Source: Arachnia propionica
GTDB lineage: Bacteria; Actinomycetota; Actinomycetes; Propionibacteriales; Propionibacteriaceae
DNA: 64,000 bases
NCBI RefSeq assembly: GCF_003932785.1
Contig: NZ_RQYT01000003.1
Location: 1-64,000, forward strand
Reading direction: 5' to 3'
Position 1 is the first letter of the stretch; the number at the start of each line of letters is the position of its first letter. Under the pieces are notes generated by a model that was not told where the DNA came from, ran no database searches, and saw only the letters and a program-made list of their open reading frames with translations. A program made the position numbers and the translations under genes. Below, one piece after another: positions 44,661 to 53,726 of the stretch.

Positions 44661-45946
44661 GTGAGCTCCAGAGGTGGCAGGCCGGTGCCGGGGCGGGGAC
44701 ACCTTGCGATCTCCAGGGCCAGGTCCACGAACATCATGTTCGCCCAGGAGAACCAGGGGCGGGTGAAATCGCAGGGGTTCAGGACATCGTAGGACTCGTG
44801 CATCCAGCCGGTGCCGCCGGTGGTCGCCATGAGCAGGTCCAGGGCCGAGCCCCGATCCGCCGGGCTCGTCGCGGTGAGCCCGGCGACGGCGACCCCGATC
44901 GGCCAGACCCGTCGGCCCGGGGTGTGCGGGGAACCCACCCCGCCCCGGCCGTCGGGGCCGGTGTGGAAGTGTGGATTGGCGGGGGAGAGGACCCGCTGAC
45001 GGGTGGCGAGGTACAGCGGATCATCGTCGGCGAGGACACCCAACCAGGGCAGGGAGAGCAACGAGGGGACGTTGGCGTCGTCGCAGAACACGTGCGCCCC
45101 CGCCCCGTCCACCTCGTAGGCGAGGACCCCGTCGACGATGCCGTGGCGCCGGACGGCCTCGACAATCGCGGCGCTGAGGTCCCGGGCACGGGCGCCCAGC
45201 CCGGGCAGCTCGGTGAATCCCCGCAGGGTGCTGGCGAGGTACAGGTTGGCGGGGATGTTGAAGCCCAGCTCGCAGGCGTCGTCGCTGGGCCGGAACCCCT
45301 GCCACACCAGGCCCGTGGAGGTGGTCAGCAGTCCGCGTCCCGCGCGGGTCAGGGTGTCGGAGGCGGACGCACCGGGGCGCTCGAACCGGTAGGGGCTGGT
45401 GGCCTCGTGGTCCTGCTCCGTCTCCGCCACCGTGAGGATCGCGGCGAGGGCAGGTTCAAAGTCGGGGCTGCGCCAGCTGCTGCAGCCGAGCCGCTCCAGT
45501 CGCAGCGCCAGGTCGAGGGGATGGGTGAGGGAGTCCAGCTCCCACTTGCGTTCCCACACGTGGGGGTGTTGCCGGGGCTCGTCGTCGTCCCAGCGGTTCC
45601 CGTTCGGGGCGGCGTTGAAGGCGTTGGCGTACGGGTCCAGTCGGATCATCTGCCAGTGTCGCCGCAGCAGCGACGCCGCGACCTCCAGCAGGTCCGGATC
45701 CCCCAGCCGCAGGAACGGGGCCAGCTGGAGGCACGAGTCGCGTAGCCACATCGCGGGGATGTCGCCGGTGATGACGAAGGCCTCGCCCGTGAGATCCACC
45801 GTCGTCGTCGCGGTGTTGCGCAGGAAACGGACACACATCTCCGCCGCCGTCACGCCCGACGAGGCCGCCACGACCGCGTGCAGCCGCGTCAGCGTCGCCT
45901 CCGACACCTCCAACGGCCTGGTGGTCGGGGTGCCGAGGGTCACCAT
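44657..45946 (-). CDS. GH125 exo-alpha-1,6-mannosidase
   Basis: 429 residues, cytoplasmic. Family signature segments are TGDIPAMWLRDS, RLDPYANAFNAAPNG, WERKWELDSLTHPL and LNPCDFTRPWFSWANMMF. Bacterial GH125 enzymes remove alpha-1,6-linked mannose from yeast mannan or human N-glycans by inverting hydrolysis. The GH38 enzyme encoded nearby would take the other alpha-mannosyl linkages. The gene overlaps the phosphodiesterase-like gene by 7 bases upstream and DUF4091 by 4 downstream. Confidence 0.88.
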   Translation of the reverse strand: MVTLGTPTTRPLEVSEATLTRLHAVVAASSGVTAAEMCVRFLRNTATTTVDLTGEAFVITGDIPAMWLRDSCLQLAPFLRLGDPDLLEVAASLLRRHWQMIRLDPYANAFNAAPNGNRWDDDEPRQHPHVWERKWELDSLTHPLDLALRLERLGCSSWRSPDFEPALAAILTVAETEQDHEATSPYRFERPGASASDTLTRAGRGLLTTSTGLVWQGFRPSDDACELGFNIPANLYLASTLRGFTELPGLGARARDLSAAIVEAVRRHGIVDGVLAYEVDGAGAHVFCDDANVPSLLSLPWLGVLADDDPLYLATRQRVLSPANPHFHTGPDGRGGVGSPHTPGRRVWPIGVAVAGLTATSPADRGSALDLLMATTGGTGWMHESYDVLNPCDFTRPWFSWANMMFVDLALEIARCPRPGTGLPPLELT

Positions 45947-46968
45947 TCGTAGGCGAGGTTCCGGGTCGGCCCCACCGACGGGATGTCCACCGCGACCCCC
46001 ACCTCGTGGTCGGGATCCCAGCCGCCGTCGCGGACCCCGATGAGGTCGAGCAGCAGCGGGGTCACCTCGTGGCTCCTGAGGCTCCGGAGCCTGCCCTCGG
46101 CGTCCTGCCAGCGTTCCGGGAGCTCGACGGGGCCGCCCAGTCGGTGCAGGATGAGGAACGAGCGACGCACCTCCACCTCGTCCTCCCCGTGGCCGCCCTC
46201 CGGCTTGTGTCCGTGGTCGGTGACGACGGCGATGAGCCAGTCCTCACCGAGCGCCTCGTACCGTTCCGCGACGGCCTTCACCAGCGCCCGCACGTGCTCG
46301 TCGACCTCGCCGAGGGCGGTGAGATACCCCTCGGACGCGGCGCCGTGACGGTGTCCCGCCTCGTCGACCCCCTCGAAGTAGACGAACGCGGCGTCCGGGC
46401 CGACGTGGTTGAGGTGATGGCAGCTGTGGCTGCGGACCTCCATGTCGGCGCTGACACACCCGCGTGAGAAGTCCCGCGCCATGAACGAGACGTGGCGCCC
46501 AGCGCGCTGCTGGTCCACCCGCTGGTGGATCACCGGACCCATGGCCCCCACCAGTGCGTCCCAGGTCGACCCGGCGTAGGTGAGGGCCCTCGGGTTGGCG
46601 AAGAACACCCTCGACAGGATGTCCGGGCACTCGGCCAACCGGTGGCCGACGAATTCGTTCCACCACACGTTGTTCTGCTCGTGGGTGGTGCCGGTGAGCA
46701 GACTCGACCATCCCGGGCCGGAATCCGTCGGGGGTGTCATCCACACCGGGGCGATGAGGCCACCCGCCATGAGCCTCGCCAGGGTCCGGGCGGCGGGTCG
46801 CTCCGGGTCGGTGGGTGGCATCTCCGGGCGATCCGCTGGGGCCGCCTCGGCCGCGAAGCGGGGATCGGCCGGATGGTCCGGCTCGGCGAAGCCCGGATGG
46901 GCGGTCAGGGCGGCCGGGACTGCGACGTCGATCCTCACGCCGTCGACGCCGATGAGCAGGAGTTTCAC
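45940..46968 (-). CDS. Alkaline-phosphatase-superfamily phosphodiesterase/phosphatase
   Basis: 342 residues, cytoplasmic. MKLLLIGVDGVRIDV supplies the first metal-binding Asp, TPPTDSGPGWSSLLTG holds the nucleophile region, and VYFEGVDEAGHRHG and TDHGHKPEGGHGE hold the remaining metal ligands. This pattern fits nucleotide pyrophosphatase/phosphodiesterase and phosphoglycerate-mutase-type members. It could remove phosphate or phosphodiester caps from mannose-containing glycans before the mannosidases act (inferred). GTG start at 46968 overlaps the GH38 stop. The long frame continuing to 49485 lies over GH38 and is rejected. Confidence 0.75.
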   Translation of the reverse strand: MKLLLIGVDGVRIDVAVPAALTAHPGFAEPDHPADPRFAAEAAPADRPEMPPTDPERPAARTLARLMAGGLIAPVWMTPPTDSGPGWSSLLTGTTHEQNNVWWNEFVGHRLAECPDILSRVFFANPRALTYAGSTWDALVGAMGPVIHQRVDQQRAGRHVSFMARDFSRGCVSADMEVRSHSCHHLNHVGPDAAFVYFEGVDEAGHRHGAASEGYLTALGEVDEHVRALVKAVAERYEALGEDWLIAVVTDHGHKPEGGHGEDEVEVRRSFLILHRLGGPVELPERWQDAEGRLRSLRSHEVTPLLLDLIGVRDGGWDPDHEVGVAVDIPSVGPTRNLAYEW

Positions 46969-49900
46969 GATTCTCCTCCAGGGGTGATGCGCAGGGTCAG
47001 GATGGTGAAGGGACTCAGGGTCAGCGGGATCTCCCGCACCGGGCCGCTGAGGTCGACGCGCGGGTCGTCGACGGGATCCTCCAAGGGGTCGACCTCGACG
47101 ACACGCTCCGCGTCGAAGCCGAGACGCAGGGAGCCCGTCGTCCGGCCGCCGCGTCCCTCGTGGAGCCGGACGACGAGGTCGCCGGAGCCGTCCTCGGCGG
47201 GCAGCACCGCGTCGACGTGGATGCCCCTGCCCGTCACGTCGGCCAGCCTCACGGGCGGTGCCGTCACCAGCCGGGGCGGCAGGTTGAGGGTCTGCCCCTC
47301 CTCGGCGGCGCTCACCACGTCGGCATCCGTCAGGAGCGAGTAGCTGAGGCTCCGGAAGGAGCGGTCGGCCGACGGATCTGGGAACACCGGTGCCCGCATG
47401 AGTGACAGTGACACCCGGACCCCGTCGGCGAGCGGCTGGACGTCGTGGCCGTGGGTGGAGTCGTTGAGGAGTGCGGCCCCGTATCCGGGCTCCTCCACGA
47501 GCAGCCACCGCTGCGCCGGCACCTCGAAGCGGGAGAAGTCCCAGGACGTGTTCTCGTGGAGGGGGCGACGCACGTGCCCGAACTGCACCTCGGCGACGTG
47601 GTCCCGGGCGTGGATCGCCAACGGGAAGGAGGCCTTGAGGAGGGTCTCGCGTTCGTGCCAGTCCACGTCGATGGCGAGGTCGAGGCGAGGGGTGTCCGCC
47701 TCGAGTCGGACGTGCTGGACGATGTCGGAGCTCCCCAGGCGGCGGGTGATCCGCACCTCGGCCCTGAGCCCCTCGCCGAGGATCTCGACCCTGTCGGCGG
47801 GCGGGACGGGGATCTCGTTGCCCGGGTTGAGGTAGTGCCGTTCGATGTCCCAGGCGTCGAAGGCGTTGGGGACGTCCTCGAAGGCCCGCAGCTGGTTGCC
47901 GACCATCCCGGGAAGCAGCAGGTCGCGGCCCTTGGTGAGGTCCGTGACCTGGGCGAGGTCGCCGTCGCCGTCGATGACCACCCGCAACCGCGAGTTCTCC
48001 AGCACCACCATCTCGCCGTCGCGACGGACGGTGGCGAGGGAGTCCGGCTCCCGCACGGCATCGGCGAGGGGGGTGATGGCCAGGGGACCAGCGGTGACGA
48101 GCCGCGGCTGCCCGTCGACCTCCAGCACCCGGGTGACGGGGTGCGCGTGGGGGTTGACGACGGCGGCCACGCTTCCCGTGGTGGGTGACCGGAGGGCGGT
48201 GACGGCCCGGTCGGCGAGGACGGCGAGGCGGGTCAGGATCTCGCGGTACTCCTGGCGGGCCACCCGGTGGACCCAGGCGATGGAGGAGCCGGGGAGGATG
48301 TCGTGGAACTGGTTGAGCAGCACCTGCCGCCACAGGGTCTCCAGCTCCGCGGCGGGGAAGTCCTCGACGGGGGCGCCGGCGAGCAGTGCCAGGCTCCACA
48401 GGAACTCCACCTCCCGCAGCGCGTGCTCGGAGCGACGGTTGCCCTGCTTCATCTCCAGCTGCGAGGTGAAGATGCCGCGGTGGAACTCCAGGTACAGCTC
48501 CCCGACGTGCACCGGCGCGTCCGGGTACTCGGCCCGGGCAGCGTCGAAGAACGAGTCGGGATCCCCCATCGTCACCCGAGGGGCACCCTCGAGGTCGGCC
48601 AGCCGACGGATGCGCTCCACCATCTGCGCGGTGGGTCCGCCGCCACCGTCTCCGTAACCGAACGGGATGACCTGCCGCGTCGCCCACCCCTTCTCCTTGT
48701 AGTTGTCGACGGCGCGTTTCACCTCCTCGGCGCTGATCTCCGAGTCGTAGCAGTTGACCGGCGGGAAGTGGGTGAAGATGCGGGTCCCGTCGATCCCCTC
48801 CCACCACATCGTGGAGTGGGGGAGCTGGTTGTGCTGGTTCCATGACAGCTTCTGGGTGAGGAAACCCGTCATGCCGCACCGGGCCGCGATCTGCGGCAGG
48901 TTGCCCGGGTAGCCGAACGAGTCCGGCAGCCACAGGGTGCGGCTGCGGGTGCCGAGCTCCCGCTGGAAGAACCGGGTGCCCATCGTGAACTGGCGGATGA
49001 GGGCCTCGCCTCCCGGCAGATTCACATCCGACTCGACCCACATCCCGCCGGACGGGAACCACTGGCCCGCGGCAACGGCCCGGCGGACCGCATCGAAGAC
49101 CTCGGGGTGGCGCTCCTGCAGCCAGGCGTACTGCTGGGCGCTCGTCGCCGTGAACGTGAAGTCGGGGTACTCCCTCGCGAGGGCGACGACGTTGCTGAAG
49201 GTCCGCGCCACCTTGCGGACCGTCTCCCGGACCGGCCACAGCCACGCCGAGTCGATGTGGGCGTGGCCGATCGCCGTCACCGACAGGGCGGAGGCGACGG
49301 CAGGTGCCTGCCACACCGGGGCCAGCGCCTGGCGACAGGCCCCGGCGCTGCCGGGAACGTCGTGCAGGTCGAGCACGTCCATGGCGCGGTCGAGGTGACG
49401 ACAGATGACCGCCCGACGGGTGGAGCCCTCGGGCAGGTGACGGGCGAGGTCCCAGAGCAGGTCGAGGTCGTGGAAGAGCCCCCACAGCGTCTCGTCACGC
49501 ACCCGGAACTCCGCGCTGCGCAGCTGGTAGATCGGCGTGTCGGGGGCGGTGAGGACGTCGCCCATCGGGGTGGCCCGGCAGCCGTGCGCGAACAGGTCCG
49601 GGTTGGCGGCGGCCTCGATGAGGAACTCCACCTCCGTGCCGGGGTCGGCGTCGACGACGCAGGAACGGTTGCGCGAGTTGACCGCCTTGAGCACCGTGAG
49701 GTCGGAGGTGAACAGGAGCCCCTCGCACTGGTTTCCCGGCCAGGCGTCCGCGAAGCCCAGGTCGACGTCGAGCCGAACGCTTCCTCTGGGCGCGTCGTCG
49801 GGCATGGTGCCGCGCAGCCGGAACCACCACGTGCTCCATGCCGCCCCCCAGGGATGGGGGAGCGTGATCGGTTGGTACTCGGCGAGACGGGCCTCATGCG

Positions 49901-50033
49901 GGGGCACGGGTTCGCCGGGAACCTCCCACGCCTCGACCTGCAGGGTGCCGACAGTGCGGTCGACGAGGGGAAGGACCCGGTCGTCCTTGACACGTTCCAC
50001 GCGTTCCAGGACGAGGGTGTCGAAGGCGTGCAT
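46965..50033 (-). CDS. GH38 alpha-mannosidase
   Basis: 1022 residues, typical length. The N-terminal zinc-binding GHAHIDSAWLWPVRE (His259/Asp261) and the nucleophile in WLPDSFGYPGNLPQI (Asp371) identify the family. Aromatic beta-sandwich domains follow to the C-terminus. No signal peptide, so it works in the cytoplasm on imported mannosides, retaining hydrolysis. Together with GH125 it would fully strip alpha-mannosyl residues. It follows the GH4 gene by 9 bases on the same strand, with both likely in one operon driven from the DeoR gene. Confidence 0.93.
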   Translation of the reverse strand: MHAFDTLVLERVERVKDDRVLPLVDRTVGTLQVEAWEVPGEPVPPHEARLAEYQPITLPHPWGAAWSTWWFRLRGTMPDDAPRGSVRLDVDLGFADAWPGNQCEGLLFTSDLTVLKAVNSRNRSCVVDADPGTEVEFLIEAAANPDLFAHGCRATPMGDVLTAPDTPIYQLRSAEFRVRDETLWGLFHDLDLLWDLARHLPEGSTRRAVICRHLDRAMDVLDLHDVPGSAGACRQALAPVWQAPAVASALSVTAIGHAHIDSAWLWPVRETVRKVARTFSNVVALAREYPDFTFTATSAQQYAWLQERHPEVFDAVRRAVAAGQWFPSGGMWVESDVNLPGGEALIRQFTMGTRFFQRELGTRSRTLWLPDSFGYPGNLPQIAARCGMTGFLTQKLSWNQHNQLPHSTMWWEGIDGTRIFTHFPPVNCYDSEISAEEVKRAVDNYKEKGWATRQVIPFGYGDGGGGPTAQMVERIRRLADLEGAPRVTMGDPDSFFDAARAEYPDAPVHVGELYLEFHRGIFTSQLEMKQGNRRSEHALREVEFLWSLALLAGAPVEDFPAAELETLWRQVLLNQFHDILPGSSIAWVHRVARQEYREILTRLAVLADRAVTALRSPTTGSVAAVVNPHAHPVTRVLEVDGQPRLVTAGPLAITPLADAVREPDSLATVRRDGEMVVLENSRLRVVIDGDGDLAQVTDLTKGRDLLLPGMVGNQLRAFEDVPNAFDAWDIERHYLNPGNEIPVPPADRVEILGEGLRAEVRITRRLGSSDIVQHVRLEADTPRLDLAIDVDWHERETLLKASFPLAIHARDHVAEVQFGHVRRPLHENTSWDFSRFEVPAQRWLLVEEPGYGAALLNDSTHGHDVQPLADGVRVSLSLMRAPVFPDPSADRSFRSLSYSLLTDADVVSAAEEGQTLNLPPRLVTAPPVRLADVTGRGIHVDAVLPAEDGSGDLVVRLHEGRGGRTTGSLRLGFDAERVVEVDPLEDPVDDPRVDLSGPVREIPLTLSPFTILTLRITPGGES

Positions 50034-50042
50034 GGGGGCTCC

Positions 50043-51425
50043 TCAGGCCAGGTGGGCGAGTTCGGGGAAGCGGCGGCACGCCTCGTCGAGGAGACGCCTC
50101 GCCACTCCGACCCCATCGATGAGGGGGTGCAGGGCGAAGGCCGCGATGGCGTCCTCCCGGCCCCCCTCCAGCGCGGCGCGGATGACGGTGCGTTCGGCGA
50201 ACTTCACGGACTGGACGAGGCCCACCGCATGGTCGGGCAGTGCGGAGACGGGCAGCGGGCTGACCCCGGTGGCGCTGATGCGGCATGGCCCCTCGATGAC
50301 GGTGTCCGCAGGCAGGGCCGACAGGCGTGACCCGTTGCGGAAGTTGACGATGAGGTCCGTCGCCTCGTCGAAGGCGATGGCCTTCATGACGGCCAGGGCC
50401 ACCCGGTCGTAGCCCCCGGAGGCGAGGTCCTCCTCGTCGCGCCCGATCCCGCCCGCGGCGAGACGGTTGGAGGCCATGTAGGTCTCCTCCCGTTGCAGCC
50501 GCGTCGCCTCCCACAGGTCGAGGGCGGCGTGGCCGTCGAGGCGGGCCGCCCGTTCGTAGAACTCGGCCTGCTGGCGCGCCAGGTAGACGCCCCGGGTGGC
50601 CTCGACCCTCTCGTCGGCCTCCCGGGTCTCCCGCGCGAAGTAGTAGTAGTGCAGGTACTCGTTCGGCACGGAGCCGAGCCACTGGATCCACGGCGCCCCG
50701 AACAGGCGCCCCTCCTCGAAGGACTCGATGAGGTCCGGGCGCGCCAACAGCCGCGGCAGGACGTCCACGTCGTCGACGAGGAGACGCTGCAGCCAGCCGA
50801 GGTGGTTGAGGCCCACGTAGTCGAGGCGGACCCGGTCGTCGCCGGCGATGATCTGCGCGGCGCGGCCCGCGGGCACCAGCCCGGCGTCCTCCAGCGTCGT
50901 CAGGACCCGGCGGGCCAGTCCGACGGGGGAGTCGCAGATGCCGATCACCCGGTCGCCGAGGATGCGGGAGCTGACCTCCGTGATGATCCCGGCGGGGTTG
51001 GTGAAGTTGATCAGGTGTGCCCGGGGTGCCGCCGCTGCGATCGTGCTGGCGATCTCCAGAGCGGTCGGGATGCCCCTGAGGGCGTAGTCCAGGCCACCGA
51101 AGCCGGTGGTCTCCTGGCCGAGGACACCGCAGCAGTGTGCGATCTCCTCCTCCGTGGCCCGGCCGCGGGTGCCGCCGACCCGGATGGCGCTGAAGACGAA
51201 ATCCGCGTCCGTGACGGCGTCCTCGAGGGATTCGGCGACGACGACGGCGGGGGCGTCGCGGCCCTCGGCCATGGCGGCGAGGATGGCGCTCATCGTCGCC
51301 GTGCGCGCGGTGTCGGTGTCCCACAGCCTCAGCTCGGTGACGCGGTGGTCGCTGCGGTCGGCCAGGAGGGTTCGGTACATGAGGGGGACGCGAAACCCGC
51401 CTCCCCCGAGGAGGGTCAGTCTCAT
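50043..51425 (-). CDS. GH4 family NAD-dependent glycosidase
   Basis: 460 residues. LTLLGGGGFRVP is the Rossmann NAD-binding loop, NFTNPAGIITE and GLNHLGW contain residues that hold substrate and metal, and ICDSPVG is the cysteine-containing segment. GH4 enzymes split alpha- or beta-glucosides, galactosides or their 6-phosphates by oxidation and elimination. The exact sugar cannot be told. No PTS gene is nearby and the importer is ABC type, which favours a non-phosphorylated substrate. The ATG at 51425 overlaps the DeoR stop. Confidence 0.87.
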   Translation of the reverse strand: MRLTLLGGGGFRVPLMYRTLLADRSDHRVTELRLWDTDTARTATMSAILAAMAEGRDAPAVVVAESLEDAVTDADFVFSAIRVGGTRGRATEEEIAHCCGVLGQETTGFGGLDYALRGIPTALEIASTIAAAAPRAHLINFTNPAGIITEVSSRILGDRVIGICDSPVGLARRVLTTLEDAGLVPAGRAAQIIAGDDRVRLDYVGLNHLGWLQRLLVDDVDVLPRLLARPDLIESFEEGRLFGAPWIQWLGSVPNEYLHYYYFARETREADERVEATRGVYLARQQAEFYERAARLDGHAALDLWEATRLQREETYMASNRLAAGGIGRDEEDLASGGYDRVALAVMKAIAFDEATDLIVNFRNGSRLSALPADTVIEGPCRISATGVSPLPVSALPDHAVGLVQSVKFAERTVIRAALEGGREDAIAAFALHPLIDGVGVARRLLDEACRRFPELAHLA

Positions 51426-52171
51426 GGGTGGAGCACTTTCGTTGGTGTGTCGGCCCAGGCCGCTGGCAGGGGCCGGTCGGTGACGAGCAGGTCGATCTCG
51501 GCGAGATCGAGGGCCGTGTGGGCGCCGATGCCGGGGAACTTCCCGTGGTCGGCGGCGAGGATCATGCGGGTCGAGCTGCTCCGCAGGGCCCGCTTGATGT
51601 CGCGTTCGCGCGGGCTGGTGTCGCGGAGCACGGCCCGTTCCCCGACCCCGGAGCAGCCGATGACGGCGACGTCCACCTGCAGGCCGGTGATCTCCGTCAC
51701 GGCGGCGTCCCCCTGGGTGCAGAGGTACTCCCGGTTGATCGTCCCGCCGAGCAGGATCTGCTCGATGTTGGGGCGGGGCAGCAGCAGTTCGACGATGCGC
51801 AGGGAGTTGGTCACGACCGTCAGGTCGAGTTCCTGGGCGGCCCGGGCGATCTCCCAGCACGTCGTTCCCGCCTCGAGGAACACCGTGCTCCCGGCGGGGA
51901 GCTGGGTGGCGACGAGGTCGGCGATGGCCCGCTTGGCCCCCGAGTTGCGGGGCAGCACCTCGTCGAAGGGCTCGTCCCGTACCTCCGTCGCGGCGGTGAG
52001 CTTCGCCCCGCCGAAGACCCGGGTGATGAGGCCGGACTCCTCGAGCTCGTCGAGGTCCCGCCGGATGGTCGCGGCCGAGACGCCGAGGGCGTCGACGAGC
52101 GCAGCGGTGCTCTCCACCTGTCTCTGACGAAGGTGGTCGAGGATTGCCTGCTGCCGCACCTCTTTGAGCAC
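51422..52171 (-). CDS. DeoR/GlpR-family transcriptional regulator
   Basis: 249 residues. N-terminal winged HTH (RQQAILDHLRQRQVESTAALVDALGVSAATIRRDLDELE) and a DeoR sensor domain with FLEAGTTCWEIA and ILLGGTINREY, where phosphorylated sugars usually bind. It is first in the minus-strand glycosidase operon and divergent from the ABC importer, so it probably represses both until a sugar phosphate intermediate accumulates. Candidate operators lie in the spacer at 52211-52240. Confidence 0.92.
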   Translation of the reverse strand: MLKEVRQQAILDHLRQRQVESTAALVDALGVSAATIRRDLDELEESGLITRVFGGAKLTAATEVRDEPFDEVLPRNSGAKRAIADLVATQLPAGSTVFLEAGTTCWEIARAAQELDLTVVTNSLRIVELLLPRPNIEQILLGGTINREYLCTQGDAAVTEITGLQVDVAVIGCSGVGERAVLRDTSPRERDIKRALRSSSTRMILAADHGKFPGIGAHTALDLAEIDLLVTDRPLPAAWADTPTKVLHP

Positions 52172-52204
52172 GCCGCCAACCTATCCCGGGATTCCCAACC
52201 GCGC

Positions 52205-52240
52205 AACAAAAACGCTCAAACAAGATCAAAAACGAACATT
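52205..52240. promoter_or_regulatory. Candidate DeoR operators
   Basis: Two direct repeats, CAAAAACGCTCAAACA (starting near 52207) and TCAAAAACGAACATTGA (starting near 52226), share CAAAAACG and lie about 19 bases apart in an unusually AT-rich spacer. DeoR-family proteins typically bind direct or inverted repeats of similar length. They overlap the -35 of the importer promoter. Confidence 0.55.
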
Positions 52241-52267
52241 GACAGACAAACCCGCGCACCCTAGCCT
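52239..52267 (+). promoter_or_regulatory. Sugar ABC transporter promoter
   Basis: TTGACA (52239-52244), 17-base spacer, TAGCCT (52262-52267). Consensus-like sigma-70-type elements in front of the binding-protein gene. The 121-base leader to 52389 holds no gene. Confidence 0.7.
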
Positions 52268-52388
52268 GAACTGCAGGGTGCCCCCAACGATGGAGGAGAC
52301 GAATGGCTGAACGAGGACAGGGCCGACCTCGTGCGCGGCTCCGGGACCACCTGATTGCCGTCCAACCACAGATCCAAGGAGAAGGACA

Positions 52389-53726
52389 ATGACCACCTGC
52401 CCCATCCCGCGTCGCGGAGTCCTCGCCCTCGGCGGCGTCGCCTCCATGGCGACCGCCCTCACCGCCTGTTCCACGGCGGTCAACCCGTCCTCGGGCAACT
52501 CCTCCGGTGCACCCGCAGGCTCCGGCCAGACGCAGCCCGGATCAGGTGGCGCCGAGATGGTGCTGTGGACCTGGCCCGAGGGGTTCGCCCAGGCCGTGCT
52601 GGACTCCGTGAAGCAGAAGTTCCCCGACGTCGCGCTCCGCCAGGACGTCATCGGTGGCGACTTCAAGCAGAGGCTGTCCGTCGCCCTCCAGACCAAGGAC
52701 AGCCGGCCCACCATCACGGGCGTCAAGGGCGAGGACATCGCCTTCTTCGCCGCCGAACCCGACTACTTCGTCGACCTCAACACCCTCGGGGCCGCGGAGC
52801 ACAAGGACCATTTCCTCGACTGGAAGTGGGCCCAGGCCATGACCGAGGACGGTCGGCAGCTGGGCATCCCCATCGACATCGGCCCGACCGCGCTGTTCTA
52901 CCGCTTCGACATCTTCGAGCAGATGGGCCTGCCCTTCGAGCCCGAGGCCCTGGCCGCCGCCATCCGGACCTGGGACGACTACTTCGCCCTCGGCACCGAG
53001 ATGAAGGGCAAGGACCCCGAGACCTTCCTCATCCGCAACCTCAGCGGCGTGTTCGACACCGTCGTGAAGCAGTCCGGAAAGAACTACATCGACGAGTCCC
53101 ACGCCTTCATCGGCGGGGCCGAGCACGTGCGTGCCGCCTGGGACACGGCCGTCAAGGCCCGCACCCTCGGCATCTCCGCCGCGCTCACGTCGAACTCGCC
53201 CGACTCGACGGCCGCCGTCGCCGCGGGCAAGCTTCCCGCCGACCTCGGGGCCTCCTGGCACCTGGCCGACCTCATCGTCGACGCCCCGGACACCTCCGGC
53301 AAGTGGCACGTCTGCCCGCACCCCGGCGACGCCACGAACAACGGCGGCTCCTTCCTCGCCATTCCTGCCGACACCCCGGAGGCGGCCAAGGCCTTCGAGA
53401 TCATCCTGCACATCCTCAACGCGGAGAACCAGATCATCGAGTACGGCGACAAGGGCAACTTCCCGGCCAACGCGGAGGCCTTCAACTCCGACGCGCTCAA
53501 GGCCCCCGTCGAGTTCCTCGGCGGGCAGCCGGCCGGTGAGATCTTCGCCAAGGCGGCGGAGACCGTCCGGCCGCTCTACGAGCACCCCGCCAACAACACG
53601 GTCAGTGGCCCGTTCTTCGCCGAACTGCAACTCGTCGAGTCCAGTGGCAAGGACCCCGAGCAGGCCTGGACCGACGCCGTCGAGGCGGCCAAGCGCCTCG
53701 CCGAACAGGCAGGTGTGACCGTCTGA
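52389..53726 (+). CDS. Sugar ABC transporter substrate-binding lipoprotein
   Basis: 445 residues. Signal peptide with lipobox LTAC near residue 27, followed by a Ser/Gly/Pro-rich tether. The rest has the MalE/family-1 extracellular solute-binding fold (MVLWTWPEGFAQAVLDSVKQKFP, IGPTALFYRFDIFEQMGLPF, NNGGSFLAIPADTPEAAKAFE). Substrate is unknown, probably an oligosaccharide that feeds the neighbouring glycosidases. AAGGAGAAGGAC precedes the ATG. The stop overlaps the first permease start. Confidence 0.92.
   Translation: MTTCPIPRRGVLALGGVASMATALTACSTAVNPSSGNSSGAPAGSGQTQPGSGGAEMVLWTWPEGFAQAVLDSVKQKFPDVALRQDVIGGDFKQRLSVALQTKDSRPTITGVKGEDIAFFAAEPDYFVDLNTLGAAEHKDHFLDWKWAQAMTEDGRQLGIPIDIGPTALFYRFDIFEQMGLPFEPEALAAAIRTWDDYFALGTEMKGKDPETFLIRNLSGVFDTVVKQSGKNYIDESHAFIGGAEHVRAAWDTAVKARTLGISAALTSNSPDSTAAVAAGKLPADLGASWHLADLIVDAPDTSGKWHVCPHPGDATNNGGSFLAIPADTPEAAKAFEIILHILNAENQIIEYGDKGNFPANAEAFNSDALKAPVEFLGGQPAGEIFAKAAETVRPLYEHPANNTVSGPFFAELQLVESSGKDPEQAWTDAVEAAKRLAEQAGVTV

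Noticed and set aside
45940-49485. N-terminal extension of the phosphatase-superfamily frame to 1181 codons
   Set aside because: The extension runs through the GH38 gene on the same strand in another frame. The real start is the GTG at 46968, which overlaps the GH38 stop.
50043-52259. Extension of the GH4 frame upstream to 738 codons
   Set aside because: It covers the DeoR gene in another frame. The ATG at 51425 opens the recognised GH4 N-terminus.
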